Source: Siphonodentalium dalli (lineage: Eukaryota > Mollusca > Scaphopoda > Gadilida > Siphonodentaliidae). Taken from it: a stretch of DNA of 64,000 bases. Below, one piece after another: positions 47,019 through 57,022 of this stretch (positions within the stretch are counted from its first letter, which is position 1; each line of letters opens with the position of its first letter). A model generated the notes under the pieces. The model was not told the origin of the DNA and ran no database searches. It saw only the letters and a list, made by a program, of their open reading frames with translations. The translations under genes and the position numbers were made by a program. Location: the NCBI GenBank assembly GCA_032622095.1, contig CP136067.1:174566556-174630555 (forward strand), in the 5' to 3' direction.

Positions 47019-48003
47019 CACAGGTATTTGGCCACCAAAAAAATAAATATATATATATATATATAAAGGTAAGTATCAAGGCTGGTAGTGAAAATAGGAG
47101 GTCAAAACTCATCCTCACAAAAGCAAAATTTGTTATCAAATTGATCTGGAATTCTAGCATTATGTGCCCAAGTAATCATATTTTTGGTTAAAGTTTTGCT
47201 TTCCGTCGTACTTTAAACAAGTGAGCATAGAAAATCATTCGAAGTTGTCAATGAAATTTATTTTTTGGTACCCGAAACGTCCTCCAATGAAAAATCAAAT
47301 AATCCAACCCCTAAATCACCTAAATATATACTATTATCATCAAACTAAATAGCCCTATTGTCAAACAGACGTTGTTTCATGAAGTACAGCTAATTTGGGG
47401 GTGGTACTCAACATACATCGAGTTTAATAACGATTTATGTCCTTTTTTTTCGTCAGTTTTACAGATTTATTTTCGCGGGAGGCCATTTTGAAAAACTGAA
47501 AGCGAAACTAACTTGAACTTTATTAAATTAGTTTTAATATCTCTCTTTTAATTGATATACAAAAATCATGCGGTAGATATATAATACCCACTAGATAAGG
47601 AATTAGATAAAACATTTTTTTTTATCACCCAAATTAGCTGTCCTTCGTGAAACAATAGAGCTATTTAGTTTGATGATTAGAGTGTAGATTTCGGTGATTC
47701 AGGGGTTGGATTGTTTGATTTTTTTATTTTTCATTTGACGGACGTTTCGGGTACCAACCAAATAAATTTGATTTATCAACTTTAAATGTTTTTCTATGTT
47801 CACTAATCTCAAATACGACGGCGAACCAAACTTTTTTGAAAACTATGATTATTTGGTCACATAGTGCTGCAATTACAGATCAATAAAAAATAAAATGTAA
47901 CTTTTGTAGAGAAAAATGCTGACCTCTATCAAAAATGAGATAGATACCTTTCCGAGATATTTATTAAATTAAAATAAAAAACATTTTGTACCTAATACCT
48001 GTG
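47019..48003. mobile_element. hAT-like ~985-bp foldback element
   Basis: The ends are CACAGGTATT and AATACCTGTG. Long diverged inverted arms follow. The left arm has AAGTAATCATATTTTTGGTT, TTTTGGTACCCGAAACGTCC, CAAATAATCCAACCCCTAAA and ATCATCAAACTAAATAGCCC; the right arm has GCTATTTAGTTTGATGATTA, AGGGGTTGGATTGTTTGATT, GACGTTTCGGGTACCAACCA and AACTATGATTATTTGGTCAC. Arms of about 400 bp surround a loop of about 200 bp. An 8-bp flanking duplication with one mismatch and CA...TG ends fit the hAT superfamily. It has no transposase. Confidence 0.8.
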
Positions 48004-48345
48004 ATGTGCCAGACATTGTCCGGGCTATTTAGAGATTTATTTGTGATCGACTTCGTCTGGGCAGAATACACAGCGTATTTGGGGAGATGGCTCCATATAA
48101 GCGCCTGGCGCTTGATGTCAAATCCTCTTCTCTCTCAGACTTATCATACTTACATATATATATTATCATCTTGTAAATTGTTGTATAAATCTGGGATACA
48201 AAATAAATACTGTTTACACCAATACACAGCGTCTGGAAACTATTGACAATGAGAGATTTATCTACCAACTCAAATTGACAACATTGAACAATACTGAGCG
48301 AACAACGTTGAAAATTATTAGAAGAAAGAAAAAAAACTATTGTTC
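48004..48345. repeat. Fragment of repeat S (48030-48075) and unassigned DNA
   Basis: GATTTATTTGTGATCGACTT and GCAGAATACACAGCG match the start of S copy 1 (18932-18975). The match breaks off, and the rest of S resumes at 48346, so about 270 bp may be an insertion into this copy. Confidence 0.55.
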
Positions 48346-48530
48346 GATCGGTCCAGAAACATGCTTATATAAGCGATGTCAACGACACGGTCACTCGTGA
48401 AATTGGACCCGCCCATATTGTTCCCGGGATCAAAGTAGGCCTACATTCCAAATTTGAGTCGGATCGGTCGAGCAGTTTTCGAGTATATAACACATACATA
48501 CAGACAGAAGTTCCAAAAATATATAATAGT
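48346..48530 (+). repeat. Dispersed repeat S, copy 2
   Basis: GATCGGTCCAGAAACATGC, CCATATTGTTCCCGGGATCA, GAGTCGGATCGGTCGAGCAG and AGTTCCAAAAATATATAA, collinear with 18971-19168. Confidence 0.75.
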
Positions 48531-48920
48531 TTTGGGTCCGTCCTGTCCATGTTTCAATTTAGCACCGTGGGGGTATTTCAGCACCCAGACTTGTTTATTA
48601 AGATTAAAAGCAACAAAATCATTGAATTTATGCCATTGACGTATTTCAGAATAAAAACAATTCTGGTAACTGAATGGTGTATGATATCTTAGGTTGTTCA
48701 ATATAGACGAAAATAGAAATGCATAGACTATGTTTAATAGTAATAATTACTTTCCCATTTGTGTGGGATTGTTCGCCAAGGGTCTACGTTGGACGCCAAT
48801 ATTTACGTACCATATGAATCTATTTCCATGAGGATATGTTGGTTAACGACAAACATGAAACAGAACCGTCTGGGATCATCGGGAAGTTGGTTCACAAAGG
48901 AACTACAATGTCAATGAGTA
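48531..48920. other. Unassigned DNA
   Basis: Nothing recognised. Confidence 0.5.
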
Positions 48921-49194
48921 TTAAGTAAAGTACCCAACAGAACGGCCCTGTGCCAATGCATTCTCTTATATATGCGAGTCGACCATAGGTCGCCTCGCAT
49001 ATATAAGAGAATGCATTGGCTTAACACATATTAAAAAATGATAAAATTGTCAAAGAATGTAGAAAAATATTATAAAAATTGTTTAAAAATGTAAGAAAAA
49101 ATTATAATGGTGTTATTGAGACAGACCGAAGATATTTTAGGCTGTTGAAGCTCTATTTGGGCGTTTTAGGCCGTTTTGTTGGGTACAGGGTTAA
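48921..49194 (-). mobile_element. Family P element, shortened copy with one hairpin (P4)
   Basis: TTAA at 48921-48924 and 49191-49194. Only one hairpin (48952-49020) remains, and the unique body is shortened. Both sides carry TTAAGTAAAG, so the left terminal CCCTTT may have been replaced. The rest of the left end (TACCCAACAG) and of the right end (GTTGGGTACAGGG) is present. Confidence 0.85.
48952..49020 (+). repeat. 69-nt hairpin of P4
   Basis: Identical in its arms to those of P3 and P5. Confidence 0.9.
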
Positions 49195-49504
49195 GTAAAG
49201 AAAAGGTTAAGTTATGGCATGAAAAATAGCAGCAAAGGGCGTCCATGATCAGAATAACCATGATATGGTGGCAATCATTTTCATCTAAATTGTGCATCCA
49301 GATATTTCACGTATTTACCGAGTTATATTGTCCCAAGTACCAAATTGTGCATACATACATTTTGGATGAAATTTATCATGTCCCTTTAACGAGACACAGC
49401 GTATTAAAAATTGATTCACGTAAAATAACAACAATTTGATAAAACTATGTAAAAAAAAAAACTGTCATCAACAGGCATATGTGATATTATTTCGACTTTT
49501 AATT
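49195..49504. other. Unassigned DNA
   Basis: Nothing recognised. Confidence 0.5.
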
Positions 49505-49790
49505 TCATTATTAATAACTTTCCAATAACGAGATTTCGCATATCGAAACCATTGTTATGTAAACATTACTATTACATTGAAAGTACCTACCAAGTCCAAT
49601 AGGATACCAAAGTTATAAAAAAAAAAACTTGACGGTAAATATTGAAATGGTCAACACAGTGAAAAATATTCTGAATTTCATATTTAGACCAATCACTTTA
49701 ACAGTTTTGTTTTCATAACAATGGTTTCAACACGCGATATGTAGTTATTGGAGAGCTTCAATAATTAATATCAGAACAAATGCTATTTAG
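49505..49790. repeat. Imperfect inverted repeat
   Basis: TTATTAATAACTTTCCAATA and ATCGAAACCATTGTTATG on the left are mirrored by CATAACAATGGTTTCAACAC and GTTATTGGAGAGCTTCAATA near 49713-49765. The right arm lies within segment X. Confidence 0.65.
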
Positions 49791-49859
49791 TTTCCAGTTC
49801 CCATGTTCTTTTTTTGGTGGTGATGTATTGCAGACTTTTTTTTATTTTTACACATTTAA
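49698..49859 (+). repeat. TTAA-bounded segment X, copy 1
   Basis: It starts at TTAACAGTTTTGTTTTCATA and ends at the TTAA (49856-49859) that is also the start of T5. It is repeated with few changes at 50803-50961. Confidence 0.85.
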
Positions 49860-50309
49860 AGATACGGGTGGCGTTGGCGGTGGGTATGCTGTTAAAATAT
49901 TCACCTCCGTCAAAAACCGCCATAAACAGAAGGAATAGTAAGAAATAGACAGACTTTGTTCTTATGAAACCGGATGTGGGGACAATGTCATTTTTTCCCC
50001 TTTGTTATGTATAAACAAAAGCAAAAACGTTACGTTACCTGGCTTTTCTTTAGATCCGGATATGGTAAACATAAAGTGCATTATTTCTTACTGTTTTCCT
50101 GATATGGAGATAATAAAGAGCGTTTATATCATTTCTGTGTGATTAACCAACAGAACCGCGATGTGTTATGTAAACAGAAGCACAACTTCTGTAACACGAG
50201 CAGTCTCTTGTTTACGTACACCAACTATATATATTTTAATATTCCTTCTGTTGATGGCGATTTGAACAAATATGAATATTTCTGCAACGAACGCCGCCCG
50301 TGCCTTTAA
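49856..50309 (+). mobile_element. Family T element (T5)
   Basis: TTAA at both ends. It starts AGATACGGGTGGCGTTGGCG and ends GCCGCCCGTGCCTTTAA. It is more diverged than T4 and T6, with small indels. Its right TTAA is shared with T6. Confidence 0.88.
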
Positions 50310-50806
50310 AGGCACGTGCGGCCTTAATTGTCGAAAATATTCATATTTGTTCCAAACACCGTAAACAGAAAAACATTAAAACGCATACAGTTCCGTTCAT
50401 ATATACCATGACCATCTCGTAAACAGCATGTTATCATAAATATTTACTATATTTTACCTAAGCAAGAGCCTGATTGTGTTACAGAAGACAGCACAATGCT
50501 GCTGGCTAATCACACACAAATTGCAGAAACGCTCTTTATTCGTTCCATATCAGGAATTCACCACAAAGAACGCTCTTTATGTTTACCATCATAATATAAA
50601 CAAACACCAGAAAAGTAACTTTTTATGCTGTTGTTTACATAACAATGGTCAAACATATGACCATAACATACTATTTTTGCGTTATTTCTTATTTGTATAC
50701 GGACAAAGCCTATCTACATTTTGATGTTCTTTCTGCTTGTGGCGGTTTTTGACGGGTGGATATATTTCCACAGGATACCCACCGCCAAGGCCGCACGTGC
50801 CTTTAA
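50306..50806 (-). mobile_element. Family T element in reverse orientation (T6)
   Basis: The ends are perfect 20-bp inverted repeats, TTAAAGGCACGTGCGGCCTT, at 50306 and its complement ending 50806. The body is a reverse copy of T4 with few changes, so it is probably the youngest T in the window. Confidence 0.93.
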
Positions 50807-50961
50807 CAGTTTTGTTTTCATAACAATGGTTTCAACACGCGATATGTAGTTATTGGAGAGCTTCAATAATTAATATCAGAACAAATGCTATCTGGTTTCC
50901 AGTTCCCATGTTATTTTTTGGTGGTGATGTATTGCAGACTTTATAATTGTTACGCATTTAA
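50803..50961 (+). repeat. TTAA-bounded segment X, copy 2
   Basis: It is bounded by TTAA at 50803-50806 (shared with T6) and 50958-50961 (shared with the next element). It differs from copy 1 by a few substitutions and a shorter T run. Confidence 0.85.
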
Positions 50962-51404
50962 AGGCCCACTTAATTTTCGAATGCCCAGATAACATTATAC
51001 ACAACATTGTCCATATTATATACCTTTTGGAAGAGGAACCAAAAAAATATATATTCCACCATAATATGGAACAGCTGTAGCCTATGAGTTTCCACTAAGT
51101 GATAGAGATTCTTAGATTAATTCCAAGACTCCTCCCCCTTGTCAACCCACAATGCATCAGAATTCAAACTAAGATATAGAGTTATTCCCCTTCAGTTGGG
51201 AATAATAGAGTTTACAGTACAGTCTGGATCAAAATTAAGCACCAACAGACCTTGGTACCTTGACAAAAACAACATGTTCACAGTATATTACCCAGGATAA
51301 GTTGATAATTCAATGTCGTGGAGCTTCCTCTTTCAAATGGTTATAATATGGAATATGTTGCATATAATGTGATCTGGTGAATCGAGAATTAAGTGGGCAT
51401 TTCA
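50958..51404. mobile_element. Inverted-repeat element U
   Basis: Ends: AGGCCCACTTAATTTTCGA and TCGAGAATTAAGTGGGCAT, flanked by TTAA on the left and TTCA on the right. The body of about 430 bp has no coding capacity. Confidence 0.85.
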
Positions 51405-51490
51405 GACGTATATCATGAAATTCAAAGGACGGGTACGGATGCCCGAAACTGATCAGTTAGTACTCGAGCGCTATACCAACTGGAGGAATG
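51405..51490. other. Spacer
   Basis: Nothing recognised. Confidence 0.5.
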
Positions 51491-51628
51491 TACAGTAATG
51501 TCCTAATTAATCGACTCCTTGGAGAGCTTTCCGATGAATGGCAACAAGCCATATTTCCGACTAATTCCTGAAAAGTTACCCATAATTCTGCTGTGGTTAA
51601 GGAGTCGATTAATTAGGGCATTACTGTA
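51491..51628. mobile_element. 138-bp mariner-like miniature element
   Basis: TA at each border, then CAGTAATGTCCTAATTAATC with CGACTCCTT on the left, and the complement (AAGGAGTCG, ATTAATTAGGGCATTACTG) on the right. The inverted repeats are about 29 bp with one mismatch. The TA target and CAGT start are typical of the Tc1/mariner superfamily. Confidence 0.88.
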
Positions 51629-52452
51629 GCTTTCTACTGACATCGCCGAAAATCTCAAACAAATCGACCGTAACACTACATAGAAAACATCGTCTGAACT
51701 GCTCTCAATTGTAAAGTTTTACTTCTCGATTCGGGACGCAACTATCGGCAACTATCGCAACTATCGAGATATTAATATATAACAAACACGGTGTGTGTTG
51801 TCAATTTTGATATAATATTTGTAAAAATAACTACTTTGAGAAAGATTATTCTCCATTTCTATTTGGTCACCCTACCGAAATGTTTCACAGCACTGTAACC
51901 ACTGCGAAGACAATGGGTACCTTTAACTCATATACGTTGTATTTAGTCCATCAATATTTGCTCAACTATATATGCACGATGCCATGTATGTGAAGAATTC
52001 ACCAACTAAGAGTAAACCTAGTTGTCAGTGACCACAAATCCTGCCGACAAACAAATCTAGTAATTATTTATTAGGAGTAGGGAAATAAATGGCTGAGCCA
52101 CGGGAAGACGAATAGCATGGCGTGACCAGGCTGACGAGTGTTCCATCACTGTCACATTGAGCCCAGTGGATCGTCTCTCCTGGTTAGTCGTCGTTCCGGA
52201 ATCCCCCGCCAGCAAGTATTGGCAATCGAAGTCTTATCTTCTTGGCGTGGATGGTTTGCGACACACGAACAACAACTAGCGTCCATACATGTTGGTTCAA
52301 CTAGATTTTATATCGCATTCAAACAAAAAAACATATATGATACAATATATACAGAGGATCTACAACTCGTCCCCAGTTTATAGCGGAATTTACAAAAGAA
52401 GTCCAGTAAAGTTAGGTCTGGACTAAATAATAGATGTGTTCCTTGTGTTGAA
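51629..52452. other. Unassigned DNA
   Basis: The plus-strand frame 52138-52383 has no recognisable motif. Nothing else is seen. Confidence 0.45.
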
Positions 52453-52860
52453 TGTGGAAATGGTAGCCCAATGTGGAAGTGGTAGCCCAGTGGTTAGAGT
52501 GTCGGACTTGTGATGGTGTTAATGCACCGGCGTGAGTTCGCACCCGGCCGGTGGACTATCGTCTCCGCAACAGTGGCTTGGCCGAATTAAGCGGTGTGTG
52601 CTATATATAGACACACGCTGTTTCAAATCTCGCGCCAGGTTGTCACCCTTGGGCAAGGTCACTTGTACTGTGCTCGCTTCGTCGCACCTAGGCGAGAAAT
52701 GGGGACCTGGTTGTTAGGTAAATGTAAGCCGAGAGTAATGTTGTGAAGCTCCACTATGGCAGCATGCGTGACTTGGCGTTACTCAACAGCTGGGGTAATA
52801 ATGTGAAGCGCTTAGGGCCCTCGCGGTGATAGGCACTATATAAGCTCCATCATTATTATA
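52453..52860 (+). mobile_element. tRNA-derived SINE sharing a 3' tail with the CR1/L2-like LINE
   Basis: The head has GGTAGCCCAGTGGTTAGAG (A-box-like) and GTGAGTTCGCACCCGG (B-box-like). A central block follows (CCTTGGGCAAGGTCACTTGT, GAAATGGGGACCTGG) of the kind conserved among animal SINE superfamilies. The 3' end AAGCGCTTAGGGC, CACTATATAAGC and ATCATTATTATA aligns in order with the LINE end at 10008-10085. A 20-bp repeat of the first bases (ATGTGGAARTGGTAGCCCA) precedes the head. No clear target duplication. Confidence 0.88.
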
Positions 52861-53560
52861 TGTGTGGCTTATATTTACCGTCTCCACCAGGGGGGGGGGG
52901 GGTCGGAAAAAAAATTCAGGCACGTATGGCATTTTTTCCCTTTCGATCATTTTTTGTACCCACCCACCCCCACCGCCAATTTTTTTTCCGTTTTCGGCAG
53001 TTTTTTCCGACCATTTTTTGACACCCACCCCCCCCTTTTAACACTAAAACAGAGATTTGCGGGGGGAAATTCACTGTAAACAGCTGTATATGAATTTCTG
53101 TGCATACTATTTATCATGGATGTTAACATGGACATGTAAATAGGAATGAGTCATTTTGAGGTCATTTGGCCAAAAAAACATGGCTGCCAGCGGCCATCTT
53201 GGATTTGCAACAAAATACAACACGATAACTGCCTGCAGTCAGTTTACAGTTAGAATTACATTATTTCTCTCATTCAAAGTGGGTTTGAAGCCCAACTCAT
53301 TGCCAAAACACTAAAAAACAAGCAGGAATTTTTTTGTTTAGTTGCGGAAAAAATTGCTTGTTGGTGGCTTTGACCACCCACCCACCCCGGCATACGTGCC
53401 GGAATTTGTTTTCTTCACCCCCCCCCCCTGTCTCCACGAGTGACCATATCTCATTTTCACATGTCATTGTGAATACATGCAATATATAATTTGTATAATG
53501 TTCACGACGGGTGTAGACCGAATACTGAGCATGTTGCTGATTCATCCACGGACTGTATGT
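52861..53560. repeat. Low-complexity region with G/C runs and a diverged inverted repeat
   Basis: TCTCCACCAGGGGGG and GGCACGTATGGCAT near 52878-52932 are answered in reverse by GGCATACGTGCCGGAATTTG and CCCCCCCCCTGTCTCCACGA near 53389-53440. The G run is at 52890-52901. Minus-strand frames here are low in complexity (KKLPKTEKK) and not gene-like. Confidence 0.55.
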
Positions 53561-54915
53561 ACATTGTGAACAAGTTGTCCCGTTCTTAGAGGTGAAGGTA
53601 CAAATCTTGAGTCATGTGAAGCTATTCACATTTAACTGTAAGCTGTGCACGCTTACAGAGAGAAGCTACTTCCGGAAAGCCAATGTTTCACAGACATTCA
53701 TCTCACATGATAATGCATACTATATACATGAATAGAAATATTATTAACGCCACCGGTGTATACTGTTCTACAAATTTTAGAAAAATGTGGTCCCATGGGG
53801 ATTTTATAAATAGATAATTGGATTTTCCGGTTATTTTGGGACGCGTTAAAGTTGTACTGCGACCCCGAGTCCGGTAAAAGCTGTAGTTGGAATGTCCAAG
53901 TTCGTGAAAGTTATACTGTCTATGCCGATGATTTGAGAAGCTTTATTGTTTTAGGATATTGTAGGAAGGCTAATCTGGTCGTGTCAAATTGAGCTATAGC
54001 GATGGGATATCTCGCAGGACAACACATTTCGGGTTTTCGTGGTGTGTGTATTCGCTGGATGTCTTATAGTTGCAGTGTGTGACTATTATGACCTCGTTAA
54101 TTGCGTTCGATGTTTAGGTATGAACAATGGCTGGGCCATGCACACTTGAAGATTTTATGGCGGGGACACAATTTTTTATCCGCATTTGGTTTGGTGAATG
54201 AAAAACCTGCAGTAATAAGCCGTAGTTTTTTGTAATAATTTGAAGGATTAGTTGTTTTAACGGAATTCTGAGGCGGTGCATTAATGTAACCAATATATTT
54301 TATATTATAATTTATATTTATGGCTAATAATATGATCTTGGGGCGTTACCATTTCTCACTATGGGTTTCTTGTAACTCACTTTGTTTGATGCTATTTAGC
54401 TTAGCTGATAAACACATGTGAACACAAACAAAAGTATAACTCATAGTAAACTTGAACCCATACCTTTCTGTGCGACATGTGTCAGTCCATAGTCTGCGAT
54501 TCGTCATCTACATGAGATAATATTTGAACATCACGGGAATTTCCCATCTCGATTCATCGCTGACCAACTAATGACGTGTGTCGCGCGGAATCAATACTTA
54601 TCCAACCTTATACTTCTCCACGAGTCATTGATCGTCTGCGATATCGGGTGTTGTATGGCCTGTTGTATATGTGTTGGGATGTCTGTAATTGTCTTTTGTT
54701 TTGTTTTGTTCGCCTTTATGTACTTACTAATTGCTGTACGTTGACTCTTCGTGATACGGAGAACAAATACAAAAATATATGTCCGTTTAATATATTTATC
54801 GACCATTTTGACAACCAGGCCAAGGGCGAGCATAAAACCACCGTGGGGTCTTTACATGTACCATCTGAATATACATGTACCATAATATATTGCGTTAATA
54901 ACCCCGCGCCACACC
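53561..54915. other. Unassigned DNA
   Basis: The 118-codon plus-strand frame 54576-54932 has no recognisable domain and runs into the following element, so it is probably chance. Confidence 0.45.
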
Positions 54916-55514
54916 CTATGGAAGCCTATTAGTGCCACCTAACAACAAATACTATCTCCTAAATAGGACTTAGTATCTCCTAATTAGGACTTAGTATCTC
55001 CTAATTGGGAGATATTATCGCCTAATTAGGACTTAGTATCTCCTAATTAGGACTTAGTATCTCCTAATTAGGTCTTATTATCTCCTAATTATGAGATATT
55101 ATCTCCTAATTAGGACTTTGTGTCTCCTAATTAGGACTTAGTATCTCCTAATTAGGACTTAGTATCTCCTAATTATGAGATAATATCTCCTAATTAGGAC
55201 TTTGTGTCTCCTAATTAGGACTTAGTATCTCCTAATTAGGACTTAGTATCTCCTAATTATGAGATAATATCTCCTAATTATGATATACTAAGTCCTAATT
55301 AGGAGATAATATCTCCTAATTATGAGATACTAAATCCTAATTAGGGGATACTATCTCCTAATTTACTATCTCCTAATTAGGAGATAGTCCTAATTAGGAG
55401 ATACCTAGTCCTAATTAGGAGATAATAAGTCCTAATTAGGAGATAATAGCTCCCAATTAGGAGATACTAACTCCTAATTAGGAGATAGTATTTTTGTTAG
55501 GTGGCTTCCATAGC
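54916..55514. mobile_element. Foldback element filled with a 21-bp palindromic tandem repeat
   Basis: The ends are CTATGGAAGCC, CCACCTAACAA and AAATACTATCTCCT on the left, and AGGAGATAGTATTTTTGTTA and GGTGGCTTCCATAG on the right. The interior is about 25 units of GACTTAGTATCTCCTAATTAG and variants. Orientation switches in the right half (AGTCCTAATTAGGAGATA), so the whole can fold on itself, and each unit also holds the palindrome CCTAATTAGG. Confidence 0.9.
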
Positions 55515-55845
55515 ACCCAGCCAGTATTAGGAGCTGGGAAAAAACTTGTTGATTCTTATATTTGTCTGTAAATTTTATGACGTTTCGTTTTTTTTTCGCT
55601 TAAAAGTTTTAATCAGCGGTTGCGTAAAAATGAGCATGTGGACCGTGGGAGGAACATTTAGAGCTGTCGTCGCTCTCAGTCTGTTATGGTAGAAATGAGT
55701 AGTGCGTGAAGTTAAATAAGTTTCAAGTTAAGATAATGCAATATACGTTTTCCGGACAGTCACGTATTATTCCGTTTCCTATTCCGGAATTTCAATGAAT
55801 ATAAATGTCGTAGCTCGGGCCCGAACTTTGTGTTCGAAGTTTTTT
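55515..55845. other. Unassigned DNA
   Basis: Nothing recognised. Confidence 0.5.
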
Positions 55846-56158
55846 TATGACTTCAATGCGTCTTTCTGTGTGTGTGTGTGGGGGGGGGGGGTGTCTCACT
55901 GCCAACTTTGGAAATTTCATACCTGACGCATTAATTGGAAATTTCACACAAACAATAGGTTGTAACGGTTCTCGCAGTTATGATTTTCAACAACTTATTT
56001 GTGGGGAAATTGTTGTTTTAGACAACATTTGCATATTTTCCTACTTTAGGTCAAAATTTTGACGTCATAAATTTATCGACATATCCCGATGCCGAAAAAC
56101 TTAAAAAGTTATTATTATTAAGTGTAATTTGTAGCCCAAATCGCCATGTGGATTTAAG
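55846..56158 (-). mobile_element. Family M remnants (M7) around a family K segment
   Basis: ATGACTTCAATGCGTCTTT (55848) and GCCCAAATCGCCATGTGGAT with TTAA (about 56133-56158) are M pieces. Between them, 55877-56072 matches the reverse complement of 62465-62707 (G run, GGAAATTTCATACCTGACGC, ACAAACAATAGGTTG, GGTCAAAATTTTGAC), which defines family K. Confidence 0.65.
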
Positions 56159-57022
56159 GGGGAGACGCACGTTTTGCATAAATCCAGCCAAAATGGCAAG
56201 CGATTTACAACAAAGACTTTTTCTGCATTTATATGGAAATCTTCATCTTCATTGTTATGGAATCTGGGCAATTGTTGAGAAACAACAAAAACAATTTATT
56301 TTAATACATTTGAGATTCGAAAATATTACTTATTGTTTGGTCCTTTCGATACCAAGAACTGCTAGAATAATTAAAATTTTCACACAAAATCCAATGACCA
56401 AATAGCTTATTGTCTTGGCTCTATGAGTTAATTTTTTAATTGCATGATATAGCATCATACCCCCATATAGTATAATGAAGAATAAAGCAGTCACAAATAT
56501 TCAAGCCCAATGGAAACAAATGTTGATACACAGTGTGGTCCACTCAAGCAGGGGGCAATCAACTAGAACTAGGTCACAGTGCTAAGAGATATGGTGGTCA
56601 ACTTTAACTTGGTTATGAACACATGACCCACAACTCATATGATCTCAATTTTCCATTCATCAACATACATGAAAATTCTCAAATATAGAAAATTATTTAC
56701 GGGTACTTGCCTTTATAAATGAAACTAATCATTAAATTTCATGAATCAAGATTAATTGAATCTCTTCTCATGATCTTGAGATATGATATCATTGACATAT
56801 GAACTACAGAAGTTCTTGGTACCTGAAAACAGTGAAATTTTAAATATTTTTCTTGCCATAAAAGTAAAGTAAATGAGGCTATAATATCCAATGGGTTGGT
56901 GGTTCTTTAAAAGTGTGTCACAATAATCGCTCGTACCAAATTTCACAAAGAAAGTCCTGGCAGATTTAGAAAAAATCCATTTTGAAATACCAGAAAATTT
57001 TGTCAAAACGTGAATCTGACCT
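56159..57022 (+). mobile_element. Family Y element, copy 2
   Basis: It starts GGGGGAGACGCACGTTTTGC and is collinear with 31199-31735 over AAATCCAGCCAAAATGGCAA, AATCATTAAATTTCATGAAT, CTCTTCTCATGATCTTGAGA and GCCATAAAAGTAAAGT. It ends near AAAACGTGAATCTGACC, and ACGTTTTG recurs inverted at that end. About 300 bp of extra sequence lies in its left half. Confidence 0.7.

Noticed and set aside
54576-54932. 118-codon plus-strand frame
   Set aside because: Cysteine- and tyrosine-rich without a domain pattern, and it runs into a foldback element.
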